Below are positions 35,469 to 44,021 of a stretch of 64,000 nt of DNA, one piece after another. Every line of letters starts with the position of its first letter. Position 1 is the stretch's first letter. A program made the position numbers and the translations under genes. The stretch lies in the NCBI RefSeq assembly GCF_020564355.1, contig NZ_JAJCRR010000002.1, positions 124,001 to 188,000 of the forward strand, read 5' to 3'. The stretch is from Lachnospira pectinoschiza (GTDB lineage Bacteria > Bacillota > Clostridia > Lachnospirales > Lachnospiraceae). The notes below the pieces were generated by a model, which saw nothing but the letters and a program-made list of their open reading frames with translations, had not been told where the DNA came from and ran no database searches.

Positions 35469-36212
35469 ATGTACGTTTGCTATTCTAGAAGCAAAAACGA
35501 AAGTCATGCAAAAGCCGTTTTGTATCACTTGGAAAATTGGGGATTTACAATGCCTGAAGAAGACGGAGAGAAAAATATTATGAGAGAGGTGACGTATGAA
35601 CAGGAATGTGAAAGTATCGCAAGGCATCAGGAAGCCGTAGTAGTTTTAACACCGCAGCTGATACAGGATATAACAGCTCTTGTGGAGCTGGATATTTTAA
35701 AAAGCAGCTTTGAAAAGGGCAGAATTAAAATTGTTGTATTTTTATACGGGGTTGAATCTTCTACACTGCCGCAAAGACTTTCGTGGCTTGGAAAGGCACA
35801 GCTTGTGCGGGTTACGGGAATGGAATCGGTATTTGAGGGAATGTGCCATGCAGTGGCAGTGCGGATTGAGGAGGAGCTGTTTAAACAGGGTGATTTTAAC
35901 AGCTGTAAGAAGAAATTTTATGCGTTTTTGGCACGGGATGCGTATTTAAAATGCATTTTTCGTGAGTATACAAGTCTGGAAGCGTATGCCGCAGGAACAA
36001 AGATTGTGCTTATTTATGCAATGTACTGTTATATTGAAATGAGGTACACAACAAGGATAACGGAGCCGTTTTACGGCAATTGTATCCGTAAACTGTATGA
36101 AAATGTAGATTATTATACACAGTGGGGAACATTGCAGTTAAGAATTGCGGAACGCAGTCTGTTTTTAAGCATTTGTCATATGAAAGAAATACCGGAAGAA
36201 AAAGCAGTTTAG
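35469..36212 (+). CDS. TIR-like domain protein with helical C-terminal part
   Basis: A 247-residue protein. The first 130 residues look like a TIR fold: MYVCYSRSKNESHAKAVLYH (beta-A and helix A), LENWGF, QECESIARHQEAVVVLTPQL (strand C) and ALVELDILKSSF, where E73 would occupy the place of the catalytic glutamate of TIR NADases, then KIVVFLYG (strand D). The remaining 110 residues are helical, without a known domain. No signal peptide or membrane helix is seen. The start is at 35469 because GGAGGAGG is just upstream; an earlier ATG at 35439 is crowded by its own Shine-Dalgarno. Bacterial TIR proteins often consume NAD+ in phage defence. The assignment is by pattern only. Confidence 0.5.
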   Translation: MYVCYSRSKNESHAKAVLYHLENWGFTMPEEDGEKNIMREVTYEQECESIARHQEAVVVLTPQLIQDITALVELDILKSSFEKGRIKIVVFLYGVESSTLPQRLSWLGKAQLVRVTGMESVFEGMCHAVAVRIEEELFKQGDFNSCKKKFYAFLARDAYLKCIFREYTSLEAYAAGTKIVLIYAMYCYIEMRYTTRITEPFYGNCIRKLYENVDYYTQWGTLQLRIAERSLFLSICHMKEIPEEKAV

Positions 36213-36253
36213 ATTTATGCGCAGGGAAAGAAGATAGGGGAAATAAATAGAAC

Positions 36254-36308
36254 TTGACAAAAGAGTTAGACAGGGCTAACATTATGAAAGAAGTTAGCGT
36301 TGTCTAAC
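36254..36308 (+). promoter_or_regulatory. Promoter with two GTTAG-N6-CTAAC palindromes (ABC operon)
   Basis: TTGACA at 36254-36259 and TAACAT at 36277-36282 are 17 bases apart. Palindrome 1, GTTAG-N6-CTAAC, occupies 36265-36280 and overlaps the -10; palindrome 2 occupies 36293-36308. Their centres are 28 bp apart. The same arrangement occurs at 47828-47871. AGAGTTAGACA and TGTCTAACTCT of the two sites can also pair in RNA, and TTTTT follows, so an attenuating hairpin is an alternative or additional function. Confidence 0.7.
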
Positions 36309-36354
36309 TCTTTTTATGTTACGATAAATGAACATAGTCGGTAAGGAGAAATTT

Positions 36355-37053
36355 ATGTTTTTAGAGATTGAACAATTACGGAAAAGTTATGGAACGGGTG
36401 AAAACAAAGTGGAGGTTTTAAAAGGGATACAGCTTGGTGTGGAGAAAGGGAAAATCTGCGTACTGCTGGGACCTTCCGGTTCGGGAAAATCTACACTGCT
36501 TAATATCGTAGGAGGCATTGACACGGCAGATTCCGGCAGTGTTACCGTAGCAGGCGAGGTTATGCAGGGCATGAACGACAGGCAGCTGACAGAATACAGA
36601 AGAAAGCATTTAGGCTATGTATTTCAGGCATATAATCTTATCGGAAATCTGACGGTACGTGAAAATATCGAAGTCGGCGCATATTTAAGCAGCCAGCCGT
36701 TAGATATTGATGAACTGCTTGATGTGCTGGGACTGACAGAACATCAGAACAAAATTCCGAGCCAGTTGTCCGGCGGTCAGCAGCAGCGGACGGCAATCGG
36801 CAGGGCAATCGTGAAAAATCCGGATATTCTGCTCTGCGACGAGCCGACCGGCGCTCTTGATTATCATACCTCAAAGGATATTCTGGCACTGATTGAGCGG
36901 GTCAATCAGAAATACGGCAATACAATTGTCATAGTCACCCACAATGACGCGATTAAAAATATGGCAGACCAGATTGTAAAGCTCAAAGACGGTCAGATTC
37001 AGGATGTTGAAATGAATGCCGCTAAAGTACCGGCGGAGCAGTTAGAGTGGTAA
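36355..37053 (+). CDS. ABC transporter ATP-binding protein, MacB/LolD type
   Basis: A 232-residue ATPase of the MacB-like group that pairs with FtsX-type permeases. Walker A is GPSGSGKSTLL, the signature LSGGQQQRTAIGRAI, Walker B ILLCDEPTGALD, and the H-loop VTHND. The family powers mechanotransmission or export of peptides and lipoprotein-like substrates rather than classical import. AAGGAG precedes the ATG. It is followed by its permease after 18 bases and then by a two-component system, an arrangement common for peptide-antibiotic sensing and resistance modules. The promoter carries the paired palindromes. Confidence 0.92.
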   Translation: MFLEIEQLRKSYGTGENKVEVLKGIQLGVEKGKICVLLGPSGSGKSTLLNIVGGIDTADSGSVTVAGEVMQGMNDRQLTEYRRKHLGYVFQAYNLIGNLTVRENIEVGAYLSSQPLDIDELLDVLGLTEHQNKIPSQLSGGQQQRTAIGRAIVKNPDILLCDEPTGALDYHTSKDILALIERVNQKYGNTIVIVTHNDAIKNMADQIVKLKDGQIQDVEMNAAKVPAEQLEW

Positions 37054-37071
37054 AACGGGGAGGTAAACAGC

Positions 37072-39342
37072 ATGAAAAATCCATTGCGAAAGCGTTTTTT
37101 AAGGGAATTAAAGCAGGATTTCGGAAAATATGCCGTGATATTTTTGTTTATAACACTGACAATCGGGTTTATTTCAGGTTTTCTGGTCGCTGATAACAGC
37201 ATGACCCATGCATACGATGAAAGCTTTGAAAAATACAATATTGAAGACGGCAATTTTGAATTGGAACAAAAGGCAGATGCGGTGCTGCTTAAAAAAGTAG
37301 AATCAGAAAATGATGTGGTGCTGTATGAGAACTTTTATAAGGAAGTACCAAAAGCCATCTCAAATGCGACACTGCGTATTTTCGGCGAGAGAAATGATAT
37401 AAACCTGGTGTGTGTCATGGAAGGCAGAGCACCGCAGAAGGATGGAGAGATTGCACTCGACCGCCTGTTTGCCGAAAACAGGGAATTAAAAATCGGGGAT
37501 TCGGTTGTTCTTGGCGGAGAGAAGCTTGAGATTGTAGGAACAGTGGCACTGTCCGATTATAGCGCGCAGTTTCAGAACAATTCGGATATGATGTTTGATG
37601 CAACAAACTTTGGTGTTGCCATTGTAACGAAAGGTCAGTATGACAAACTGGATGCGGGAACGGAGCATTTCATATATTCATGGAAAAATAATAAGACGGA
37701 TTTGACGGATTCACAGCAGCGTGATTTGTCCGATGACATTTTAAAACAGCTCGTTTCCCTGCGGGCGGGCATTACCAATATTACACCGGCAGTAGAAAAT
37801 CAGGCCATTCATTTTACGGGTGATGATATGGGCAGTGATAAGAGCATGATCCAGGTACTTTTATATGTCATCATGGTTATTCTGGCATTTATTTTCAGTG
37901 TAACGATTGCAAGCATTATTGAAAAGGAAGCTTCTGAAATCGGTACAATGAGGGCGCTTGGCTTTACCAGAGGTGAACTGCTGCGTCACTATATTACACT
38001 TCCGGTTACGGTAACACTGATTTCCTGTGTGCTGGGAAATATATTGGGATATACAGTATTTAAAGATGTCATGGCAGGAATGTATTATCACAGTTACAGT
38101 CTTCCGACATATATTACATTGTGGAATCCTTATGCATTTGTGATTACAACGGTTGTGCCGTGCATGATTATGATTGTGGTCAATACAATTGTATTGTATA
38201 CAAAGTTAAAATTATCACCGCTTAAATTCCTGCGCCACGATTTAAACCACTGGCGTGAGAAAAAGGCAGTGCGCCTGCCAAAGGTTTCTTTTATGGCAAG
38301 ATTCCGGATGCGTATCCTGATTCAGAACAAGGTAAATTATCTTGTGATGTTTTTAGGCGTAACATTTGCAAGTCTGCTCATTTTCTTCGGACTTTTGATG
38401 ACACCGCTTTTAGACCACTACGGTATGCTGGTAGAGGAAAATATGATCAGCGATTACCAGTACGTGTTAAAAATGCCGGTGCAGACGAAAAATGAAGCTG
38501 CGGAAAAGTATGCGGTCAAGTCACTGATACTGGATAAAACCGACAGAAAATTAAAGGAAGAAATCAATGTCTACGGCATCCGTGAAGATTCAGATTACAT
38601 TACAGGCATTGAGTTACAAAAAAACGGCAACGGGGTCTATGCTTCTGAGGGTATTTTAGAAAAATATAAACTTTCAGTCGGCGATACGCTTGCGCTAAAA
38701 GACGAGTACAGCGATGACACCTATGAATTTGAAATCCTTGGCACGTATCCTTATCCGGCATCCTTTACGGTATTTATAAGCAGCAGCCGGTTTGAAGAAC
38801 TGTTTGACAAGGAAGAAGGCTATTTTAACGGATATTTCAGCAATGAAGAACTGACCGATTTGGACAGTAAGGCAGTAGCGACAACGATTACATATGATGA
38901 TATGACAAAGGTTGTGCGACAGTTAAAGGATTCCATGGGACAGATGTTCCCGCTGATAACAGTATTTTCCGTATTTATGGCAGTCCTGATTTTCTATCTG
39001 CTGTCAAAAATTGTGGTGGAAAAAAATGCAACGGCAATTTCCATGCTGCGTATTTTAGGGTATAATAAATCAGAAACCGCAAAGCTGTATATGATGTCTA
39101 CTACGATTGCAGCCGTGATTTCTGTATTGTTAAGCCTTGGCATTGCGGCTGTTGTGATGCGGGTGCTTTACGATTATTTTATGCAGGAAATGGCAGGCTG
39201 GCTTACCTATTACGTGGACCCGGCAAATTATGTGTGGGCAGTTGTACTGGGAATGGCATCATACGGTGTTTCAGCGGCGTTACAGTATCGCAAAATAGGA
39301 AAAGTAGGCTTAGAAGCAGCACTCAAGAGGGCAGATTTATAA
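37072..39342 (+). CDS. FtsX/MacB-like ABC transporter permease
   Basis: A 756-residue permease with two FtsX modules. The first membrane helix (about 18-40) is followed by an extracytoplasmic MacB_PCD-like domain (about 45-245), then three helices with IEKEASEIGTMRALGFTRGE, a second unit beginning at a helix near residue 425, another outer domain (about 450-610), and three final helices with VVEKNATAISMLRILGYNKS. It works with the ATPase at 36355. This large two-unit form is typical for clostridial peptide-antibiotic (BceB-like) or uncharacterised efflux systems. The substrate is not evident. Confidence 0.88.
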   Translation: MKNPLRKRFLRELKQDFGKYAVIFLFITLTIGFISGFLVADNSMTHAYDESFEKYNIEDGNFELEQKADAVLLKKVESENDVVLYENFYKEVPKAISNATLRIFGERNDINLVCVMEGRAPQKDGEIALDRLFAENRELKIGDSVVLGGEKLEIVGTVALSDYSAQFQNNSDMMFDATNFGVAIVTKGQYDKLDAGTEHFIYSWKNNKTDLTDSQQRDLSDDILKQLVSLRAGITNITPAVENQAIHFTGDDMGSDKSMIQVLLYVIMVILAFIFSVTIASIIEKEASEIGTMRALGFTRGELLRHYITLPVTVTLISCVLGNILGYTVFKDVMAGMYYHSYSLPTYITLWNPYAFVITTVVPCMIMIVVNTIVLYTKLKLSPLKFLRHDLNHWREKKAVRLPKVSFMARFRMRILIQNKVNYLVMFLGVTFASLLIFFGLLMTPLLDHYGMLVEENMISDYQYVLKMPVQTKNEAAEKYAVKSLILDKTDRKLKEEINVYGIREDSDYITGIELQKNGNGVYASEGILEKYKLSVGDTLALKDEYSDDTYEFEILGTYPYPASFTVFISSSRFEELFDKEEGYFNGYFSNEELTDLDSKAVATTITYDDMTKVVRQLKDSMGQMFPLITVFSVFMAVLIFYLLSKIVVEKNATAISMLRILGYNKSETAKLYMMSTTIAAVISVLLSLGIAAVVMRVLYDYFMQEMAGWLTYYVDPANYVWAVVLGMASYGVSAALQYRKIGKVGLEAALKRADL

Positions 39343-39367
39343 AAACGACATTGCAGTGCTTAATTTG

Positions 39368-39422
39368 TTAAGAAAAATTTAAGAAGAATCAAAACTCCTT
39401 TCTAAGATTTCCTTCCTATACT
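39368..39422 (+). promoter_or_regulatory. Direct-repeat response-regulator site and -10 box
   Basis: TTAAGAA at 39368-39374 recurs exactly 11 bases later at 39379-39385, the arrangement bound by OmpR/PhoB-type response regulators. A TATACT -10 box is at 39417-39422 but no good -35 hexamer stands 17 bases upstream, as expected for an activator-dependent promoter. The response regulator gene starts at 39451, suggesting positive autoregulation. Confidence 0.5.
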
Positions 39423-39450
39423 ACATGCATGCTTAGAAAAGGAGGAAGCA

Positions 39451-40167
39451 ATGGAAGCTAATATATTAGTTGTTGAAGATGAAAAAGGAATACGGGATGC
39501 CATAACGATTTACTTAAAAAATCAGGGGTATTATGTTTATGAAGCCGAAAACGGCGTACAGGGACTTGAAATGGTAGAAAATCACACCATTCATCTGGCA
39601 ATCGTAGATATTATGATGCCGGTTATGGATGGAATTACCATGACGATGAAGCTGCGTGAAAAATATGATTTCCCGTTGATATTTTTAAGTGCCAAATCAG
39701 AAGACATTGATAAAATCACAGGGTTAAATATCGGTGCAGACGATTATATCACAAAGCCCTTTGGCTCAATGGAACTGCTCGCAAGAGTCCATGCCAATCT
39801 GCGCCGGTATGAACAGATTTTGCAGTTAAAAAATGCGGCAGCCGTGTCCCAGAAAGAAACAGAAGAAGCGCATACGCTGACGGCAGGCGGACTGGAACTG
39901 GATTTGTATACCAAACAGCTTACGGTGGACGGAAAAAATGTAAAGCTGACCCCAAAAGAATACGCGATTTTGGAGCTTTTAATGCGTTCACCGGGCAGGG
40001 TTTATTCGGCAGAACAGATTTATGAAAATGTCTGGAAAGAGGAAGCCATAAACACCGAAACCATCATGGTACATGTCCGAAAGCTGCGTGAAAAAATTGA
40101 AGTCAATCCCAGAAATCCACGGTATCTGAAAGTGGTGTGGGGTATCGGCTACAAAATTGAAAAATAA
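39451..40167 (+). CDS. OmpR/PhoB family response regulator
   Basis: A 238-residue response regulator: receiver domain (1-120) with acidic pocket VVEDE, phospho-acceptor Asp in LAIVDIMMPVMDG, the conserved Thr/Ser in FLSAKSE and Lys in YITKPFG; a winged-helix DNA-binding domain (about 145-236) with LTPKEYAILELLMRSPGRV and TIMVHVRKLREKIE. AAAGGAGGAAG precedes the ATG. The partner kinase follows after 27 bases. Direct repeats upstream and the adjacent ABC genes suggest that it controls itself and the transporter. Confidence 0.95.
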   Translation: MEANILVVEDEKGIRDAITIYLKNQGYYVYEAENGVQGLEMVENHTIHLAIVDIMMPVMDGITMTMKLREKYDFPLIFLSAKSEDIDKITGLNIGADDYITKPFGSMELLARVHANLRRYEQILQLKNAAAVSQKETEEAHTLTAGGLELDLYTKQLTVDGKNVKLTPKEYAILELLMRSPGRVYSAEQIYENVWKEEAINTETIMVHVRKLREKIEVNPRNPRYLKVVWGIGYKIEK

Positions 40168-40194
40168 AAAACGTTTGCAGGAAGGAGAACGTTT

Positions 40195-42300
40195 ATGGAA
40201 AAGAAGAAAAAAAGAGGATTTGTGCTTGGATTTGTGGCACTTTTAAGCGTGATATCAATCGGCATGATTTTGCTGTGCCGGAATATTCAATCAGAAAATC
40301 AGGGTACGCAGACAGTAGATGTCAGTGCAGTCAGCAGGAAAATGCTGCTGTTTATGCTTGATCAGACACGTGTTGTCAATAAAGACTATTCCGTGCTGTC
40401 GCTGGGAGAAGATGTTCCATACAGTATCCGTTCAGAACTGGAATATGTTATGGAAGAAGAACTGCTTACGGCAAGGGCAGATTTTATCAACTCGCCCAAT
40501 TTTGCATATCGTATTACCAATACGGCTACCGGCGAAAAAACCGAGGGCGGCGATACGTCACTTTTTGTAAAAGACCATCAGATGTACAGTACATTTACTT
40601 ATGATGCCGATGGAAATGTAACAAGTACGGGAGATTATGTTTCTACGGATTTTACTTATATGAGTGCATACCAGCTGCTTAAAAACAGTATCTCAATTTC
40701 CACCAGCAATGCGAGAGAAACGTATGAGATTTATGGAAAGAGTATTCCAAAATCCCAGATTCAGCTTCGTGTGCCGCAGAATCTCAAAGCTGAATTTGCC
40801 ATTCCGCAGAATCTGACTGAAAATAATGATATCATCTGGTACAATACCGGGAATCTTGTTCATGGAGAAATGAGCGGCAGATTTTTAGCTGTTACGTGCT
40901 GTATGATGGTATTTTTTATCGGTTTATATATTCTGTTTTATCCGGTGAGTGTGGAACAGGAAGTCAACCCATTCGCATTTATGCGAAAAATAAAGGCGGA
41001 AATCAAATGGGCATTTTTAGGGACGGTGCTTTGTCTTGCGTACATCGGCATGGCATTTTTGGACGTGTATACCATGACCGGGGAATTGCAGACAGCACTG
41101 CAAATGCTTGGAATACCGTATGCAGAGCTTGTGCCTGTTGTGTTACAGTTTATCGGAATGATGCTTACAGGATTGTTTACAGCCATGGGTATTTTTGAAA
41201 TCAAATATATGCTGACATCAGGTTTTTGCCGGTATTGGAAAGAAGATTCCCTTATCGGAAGCATCTGCGGAAATGTGAAAAGACGCTTTGAAAAGCTTTC
41301 AGAGGTGGATTTGAGCGACAAAACAGATACGGTGCTTTTAAAGTATGTACTGATACAGATGGTAATCGTCGGTGTGATTGCGTGCTTTTGGAGTTTTGGT
41401 ATTGTGCTTTCAGTCCTTTACAGCGTGCTGTTGTTTTTCTATATCAGGAAGAAGCTAAAAAAAGTACAGAAGGATTATCAGGTTTTGTTAAAAGAAGCAC
41501 ACCAGCTTGCAGATGGCAGATTTGATGAAGAGCTCACACAGGACGTCGGTATTTTTAATGCGTTGGGCGACGAATTAAAAAATGTCCGTATCGGCTTTGA
41601 AAAAGCGGTCAGTGAGGAAATAAAATCGCAGAATATGAAGACGGAGCTGATAAGCAATGTTTCGCACGATTTAAAAACACCGCTGACCGGTATTAAAAAC
41701 TATGCGGAGCTCCTGGGACAGGACAATGTAAGCGGGCAGGATAAGCAGGTGTATCTGGAAAATTTACAGCATTATATTGACCGGTTAAACAATCTGATTG
41801 AGGATTTGTTTGAAGTCAGCAAGGTCAACAGCGGCAATATTGAGTTAAATCCCGTGGAGCTGAATGTCGTTGCACTGATACAACAGGCACAGGCGGAAAC
41901 GGAGGATTTGTTAAAACAGAAAAATCTGACGGTGATTCTTGATGCACCGGAAAACGGTATTGTGCAGGCATTAGACGGTGATAAGACGTACCGTATTTTT
42001 GAAAATCTGTTTACGAATATTGCAAAGTACACACTGCCCGGCACGCGGGTTTATGTGAGCGCCACGGCACAGCCTGAATACACGGAAATTGTATTTAAAA
42101 ATATTTCAGAAGCACAGATGAATTTTACACCGGAAGAAATCGTGGAGCGTTTTGTGCGCGGGGACAAATCCCGTCACGAAAGTGGAAGTGGCATCGGACT
42201 GGCGATTGTGAAAAGCTTCACAGAGGTACAGAACGGAACATTTTCGATTGAGATTGACGGAGATTTATTTAAGGCGGTTGTGCGGTTCAAAGTAAATTGA
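40195..42300 (+). CDS. Multi-pass membrane sensor histidine kinase
   Basis: A 701-residue kinase. It has an N-terminal membrane helix (about 8-27), a roughly 200-residue extracytoplasmic domain, a cluster of further membrane helices (about 228-430), a HAMP-like linker, the HisKA H-box NVSHDLKTPLTGIKNYAELL, an N-box around FENLFTNIAKYTLPG, and the G-box SGSGIGLAIVKSF. The N-box has K instead of the usual H/N after NIAKY, which is tolerated in some kinases. It phosphorylates the response regulator at 39451. AAGGAG precedes the ATG. The large external domain suggests sensing of an envelope-acting agent. Confidence 0.92.
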   Translation: MEKKKKRGFVLGFVALLSVISIGMILLCRNIQSENQGTQTVDVSAVSRKMLLFMLDQTRVVNKDYSVLSLGEDVPYSIRSELEYVMEEELLTARADFINSPNFAYRITNTATGEKTEGGDTSLFVKDHQMYSTFTYDADGNVTSTGDYVSTDFTYMSAYQLLKNSISISTSNARETYEIYGKSIPKSQIQLRVPQNLKAEFAIPQNLTENNDIIWYNTGNLVHGEMSGRFLAVTCCMMVFFIGLYILFYPVSVEQEVNPFAFMRKIKAEIKWAFLGTVLCLAYIGMAFLDVYTMTGELQTALQMLGIPYAELVPVVLQFIGMMLTGLFTAMGIFEIKYMLTSGFCRYWKEDSLIGSICGNVKRRFEKLSEVDLSDKTDTVLLKYVLIQMVIVGVIACFWSFGIVLSVLYSVLLFFYIRKKLKKVQKDYQVLLKEAHQLADGRFDEELTQDVGIFNALGDELKNVRIGFEKAVSEEIKSQNMKTELISNVSHDLKTPLTGIKNYAELLGQDNVSGQDKQVYLENLQHYIDRLNNLIEDLFEVSKVNSGNIELNPVELNVVALIQQAQAETEDLLKQKNLTVILDAPENGIVQALDGDKTYRIFENLFTNIAKYTLPGTRVYVSATAQPEYTEIVFKNISEAQMNFTPEEIVERFVRGDKSRHESGSGIGLAIVKSFTEVQNGTFSIEIDGDLFKAVVRFKVN

Positions 42301-42346
42301 ACTTGCAGAAACGTTGGTATTATTTGCCGGCAGAATGGAGGAGGGT

Positions 42347-43129
42347 ATGAGTATTGATGTTTTAATAGGAATTTTGATTCCGTTTGTGGGGACGGCACTG
42401 GGAGCAGCGTGTGTATTTTTCTTAAAAAATCAGATACCGGCGCTGGTGCAGAAAGGGCTGCTGGGTTTTGCTTCCGGCGTTATGGTGGCGGCATCCGTGT
42501 GGTCACTTTTAATTCCTGCGATTGAAATGAGTGAGGATATGGGGAGAATGGCATTTGTTCCGGGGGCAGTGGGAATTGCCGTCGGCATGGCATTTTTACT
42601 GCTCATGGACAGACTGGTGCCGCACCTGCATTTAGGAGCGGAAAAGTCGGAAGGGCTGCCTGCCCATTTAAAAAAAACAACGATGCTTGTCCTTGCGGTA
42701 ACGCTGCATAATATCCCGGAGGGTATGGCAGTCGGTGTGGCATTTGCCGGATATCTGTCCGGGGAAGGAACAATTACGCTTGCCGGGGCAGCGGCACTTG
42801 CGATGGGTATTGCCATTCAGAATTTCCCGGAAGGGGCGGTGATTTCACTGCCGCTTCGCAGTGAGGGACAGAGCCGTTTAAAGGCATTTGTATGCGGCAC
42901 GCTTTCCGGCATTGTAGAGCCGATTGGCGCAGTGATTACGATTGCATTTGCGGGCATTTTAACACCGATTCTGCCCTACATTTTATCGTTTGCCGCAGGC
43001 GCCATGCTTTATGTCGTGGTAGAAGAATTAATTCCCGAAGCCTCCGAAGGCAATCACTCCAACATCGGAACACTGGGCTTTGGTGTGGGATTTGTCGTGA
43101 TGATGATATTAGACGTAGCACTCGGATAA
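42347..43129 (+). CDS. ZIP family divalent metal transporter
   Basis: A 260-residue, eight-helix ZIP transporter of the GufA/ZupT type. The metal-binding helix motifs HNIPEGMAVGVAFAG and IQNFPEGAVISLPL are present, as is VVEELIPEAS in helix 5-6. It takes up Zn2+, Fe2+ or Mn2+ into the cytoplasm. GGAGGAGG stands before the ATG at 42347. It lies 46 bases after the histidine kinase gene with no terminator between, so it may belong to the same transcript as the ABC and two-component genes, whose promoter carries iron-regulator-like half-sites. Confidence 0.9.
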   Translation: MSIDVLIGILIPFVGTALGAACVFFLKNQIPALVQKGLLGFASGVMVAASVWSLLIPAIEMSEDMGRMAFVPGAVGIAVGMAFLLLMDRLVPHLHLGAEKSEGLPAHLKKTTMLVLAVTLHNIPEGMAVGVAFAGYLSGEGTITLAGAAALAMGIAIQNFPEGAVISLPLRSEGQSRLKAFVCGTLSGIVEPIGAVITIAFAGILTPILPYILSFAAGAMLYVVVEELIPEASEGNHSNIGTLGFGVGFVVMMILDVALG

Positions 43130-43210
43130 AATTAATAATCGCTTATTCACCGGAGGTTATTTAGAAATATTGTTTAATTTGCAAAAAACTGGAAAAAATA
43201 AAAAAAGAAC

Positions 43211-43239
43211 TTACGAAAAGGGGAAAAATCCTTTAAAAT
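43211..43239 (+). promoter_or_regulatory. Sigma-A promoter of the CarD gene
   Basis: TTACGA at 43211-43216 and TAAAAT at 43234-43239 are 17 bases apart, about 105 bases before the start codon. Confidence 0.5.
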
Positions 43240-43344
43240 GAAGATGATACCAGGGCGGATTGTGGGAGTGCACAGCACGGAACAATTCGCAGGTATCACA
43301 AATATGTAGGTAAAATGTTGGTTTGCAGAAGAATGGAGGAAACA

Positions 43345-43860
43345 ATGTTTCAGATCGGTGAGTATGTGGTACATGGAAACGACGGAATCTGTGAAGTAAA
43401 AGACATTACACAACTGGAACTGCCGGGCGGCAGTTCTAAAAGGCAGTATTATCTGCTGGTTCCGCAAAAGGAAAAGAACGGGCGGATTTACAGTCCGGTG
43501 GAAAGCAGCAAAGTCCAGACGCGCAAAGTCATTACAAAGCAGGAGGCAGACACGCTGATTCGTGAAATTCCTGCAATTCAGGCGGCATGGGTTGAAAATG
43601 AAAAGCTGCGGGAAAATGTATATAAAGAAGCAATCAAAAGCTGTGATTTGCGGGAACTGGTAAAAATTATTAAAAATATGTATCTGCGCAGACAGGAGCG
43701 CATTTCAAGCGGCAAAAAAGCAACGGTTTTGGACGACCGTTATTTTAAGCTGGCAGAGGATAAATTGTACAGCGAACTGGTGTTTGTAACCGGTAAAGAC
43801 AGAAATCAGATTGAGAAACAGATAGAACAGCAGGCAGCGCAGTGCAGGGAATCTGTATAG
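43345..43860 (+). CDS. CarD family transcriptional regulator
   Basis: A 171-residue CarD/CdnL-type protein. The N-terminal RNA-polymerase-interacting Tudor-like domain (about 1-60) starts FQIGEYVVHGNDGICEVKDI, as in the RID domain shared with Mfd, followed by YYLLVPQKEKNGRIYSPVES; the C-terminal domain (about 70-165) is helical and basic. Members bind the polymerase beta subunit and stabilise open promoter complexes, affecting rRNA and stress transcription. The ATG at 43345 with GGAGG upstream is used. It is monocistronic with its own terminator. Confidence 0.9.
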   Translation: MFQIGEYVVHGNDGICEVKDITQLELPGGSSKRQYYLLVPQKEKNGRIYSPVESSKVQTRKVITKQEADTLIREIPAIQAAWVENEKLRENVYKEAIKSCDLRELVKIIKNMYLRRQERISSGKKATVLDDRYFKLAEDKLYSELVFVTGKDRNQIEKQIEQQAAQCRESV

Positions 43861-43892
43861 AAGTCTGTTTTATAGCAAAATGGTTTAGAATA

Positions 43893-43935
43893 AAAAGCAC
43901 AAGTCTGAATAAAAATTCGGATTTGTGCTTTTTTT
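43893..43935. terminator. Terminator after the CarD gene
   Basis: AAGCACAAGTCTGAAT at 43895-43910 pairs with ATTCGGATTTGTGCTT at 43915-43930 and is followed by T residues to 43935. Confidence 0.9.
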
Positions 43936-44021
43936 CTGACAATTCATATGATATTCTAATAAAAGATGTCAGGCATAACAGGATGCTTTGACAGCATAAA
44001 AATGGGAAAACAGGAGGAAGA

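Noticed and set aside
36262..36315. Hairpin with T tract read as a simple terminator of the TIR-like gene
   Set aside because: The pairing arms coincide with two GTTAG-N6-CTAAC palindromes over a TTGACA promoter, and the same arrangement occurs upstream of another operon; operator function explains it better, though attenuation may also occur.
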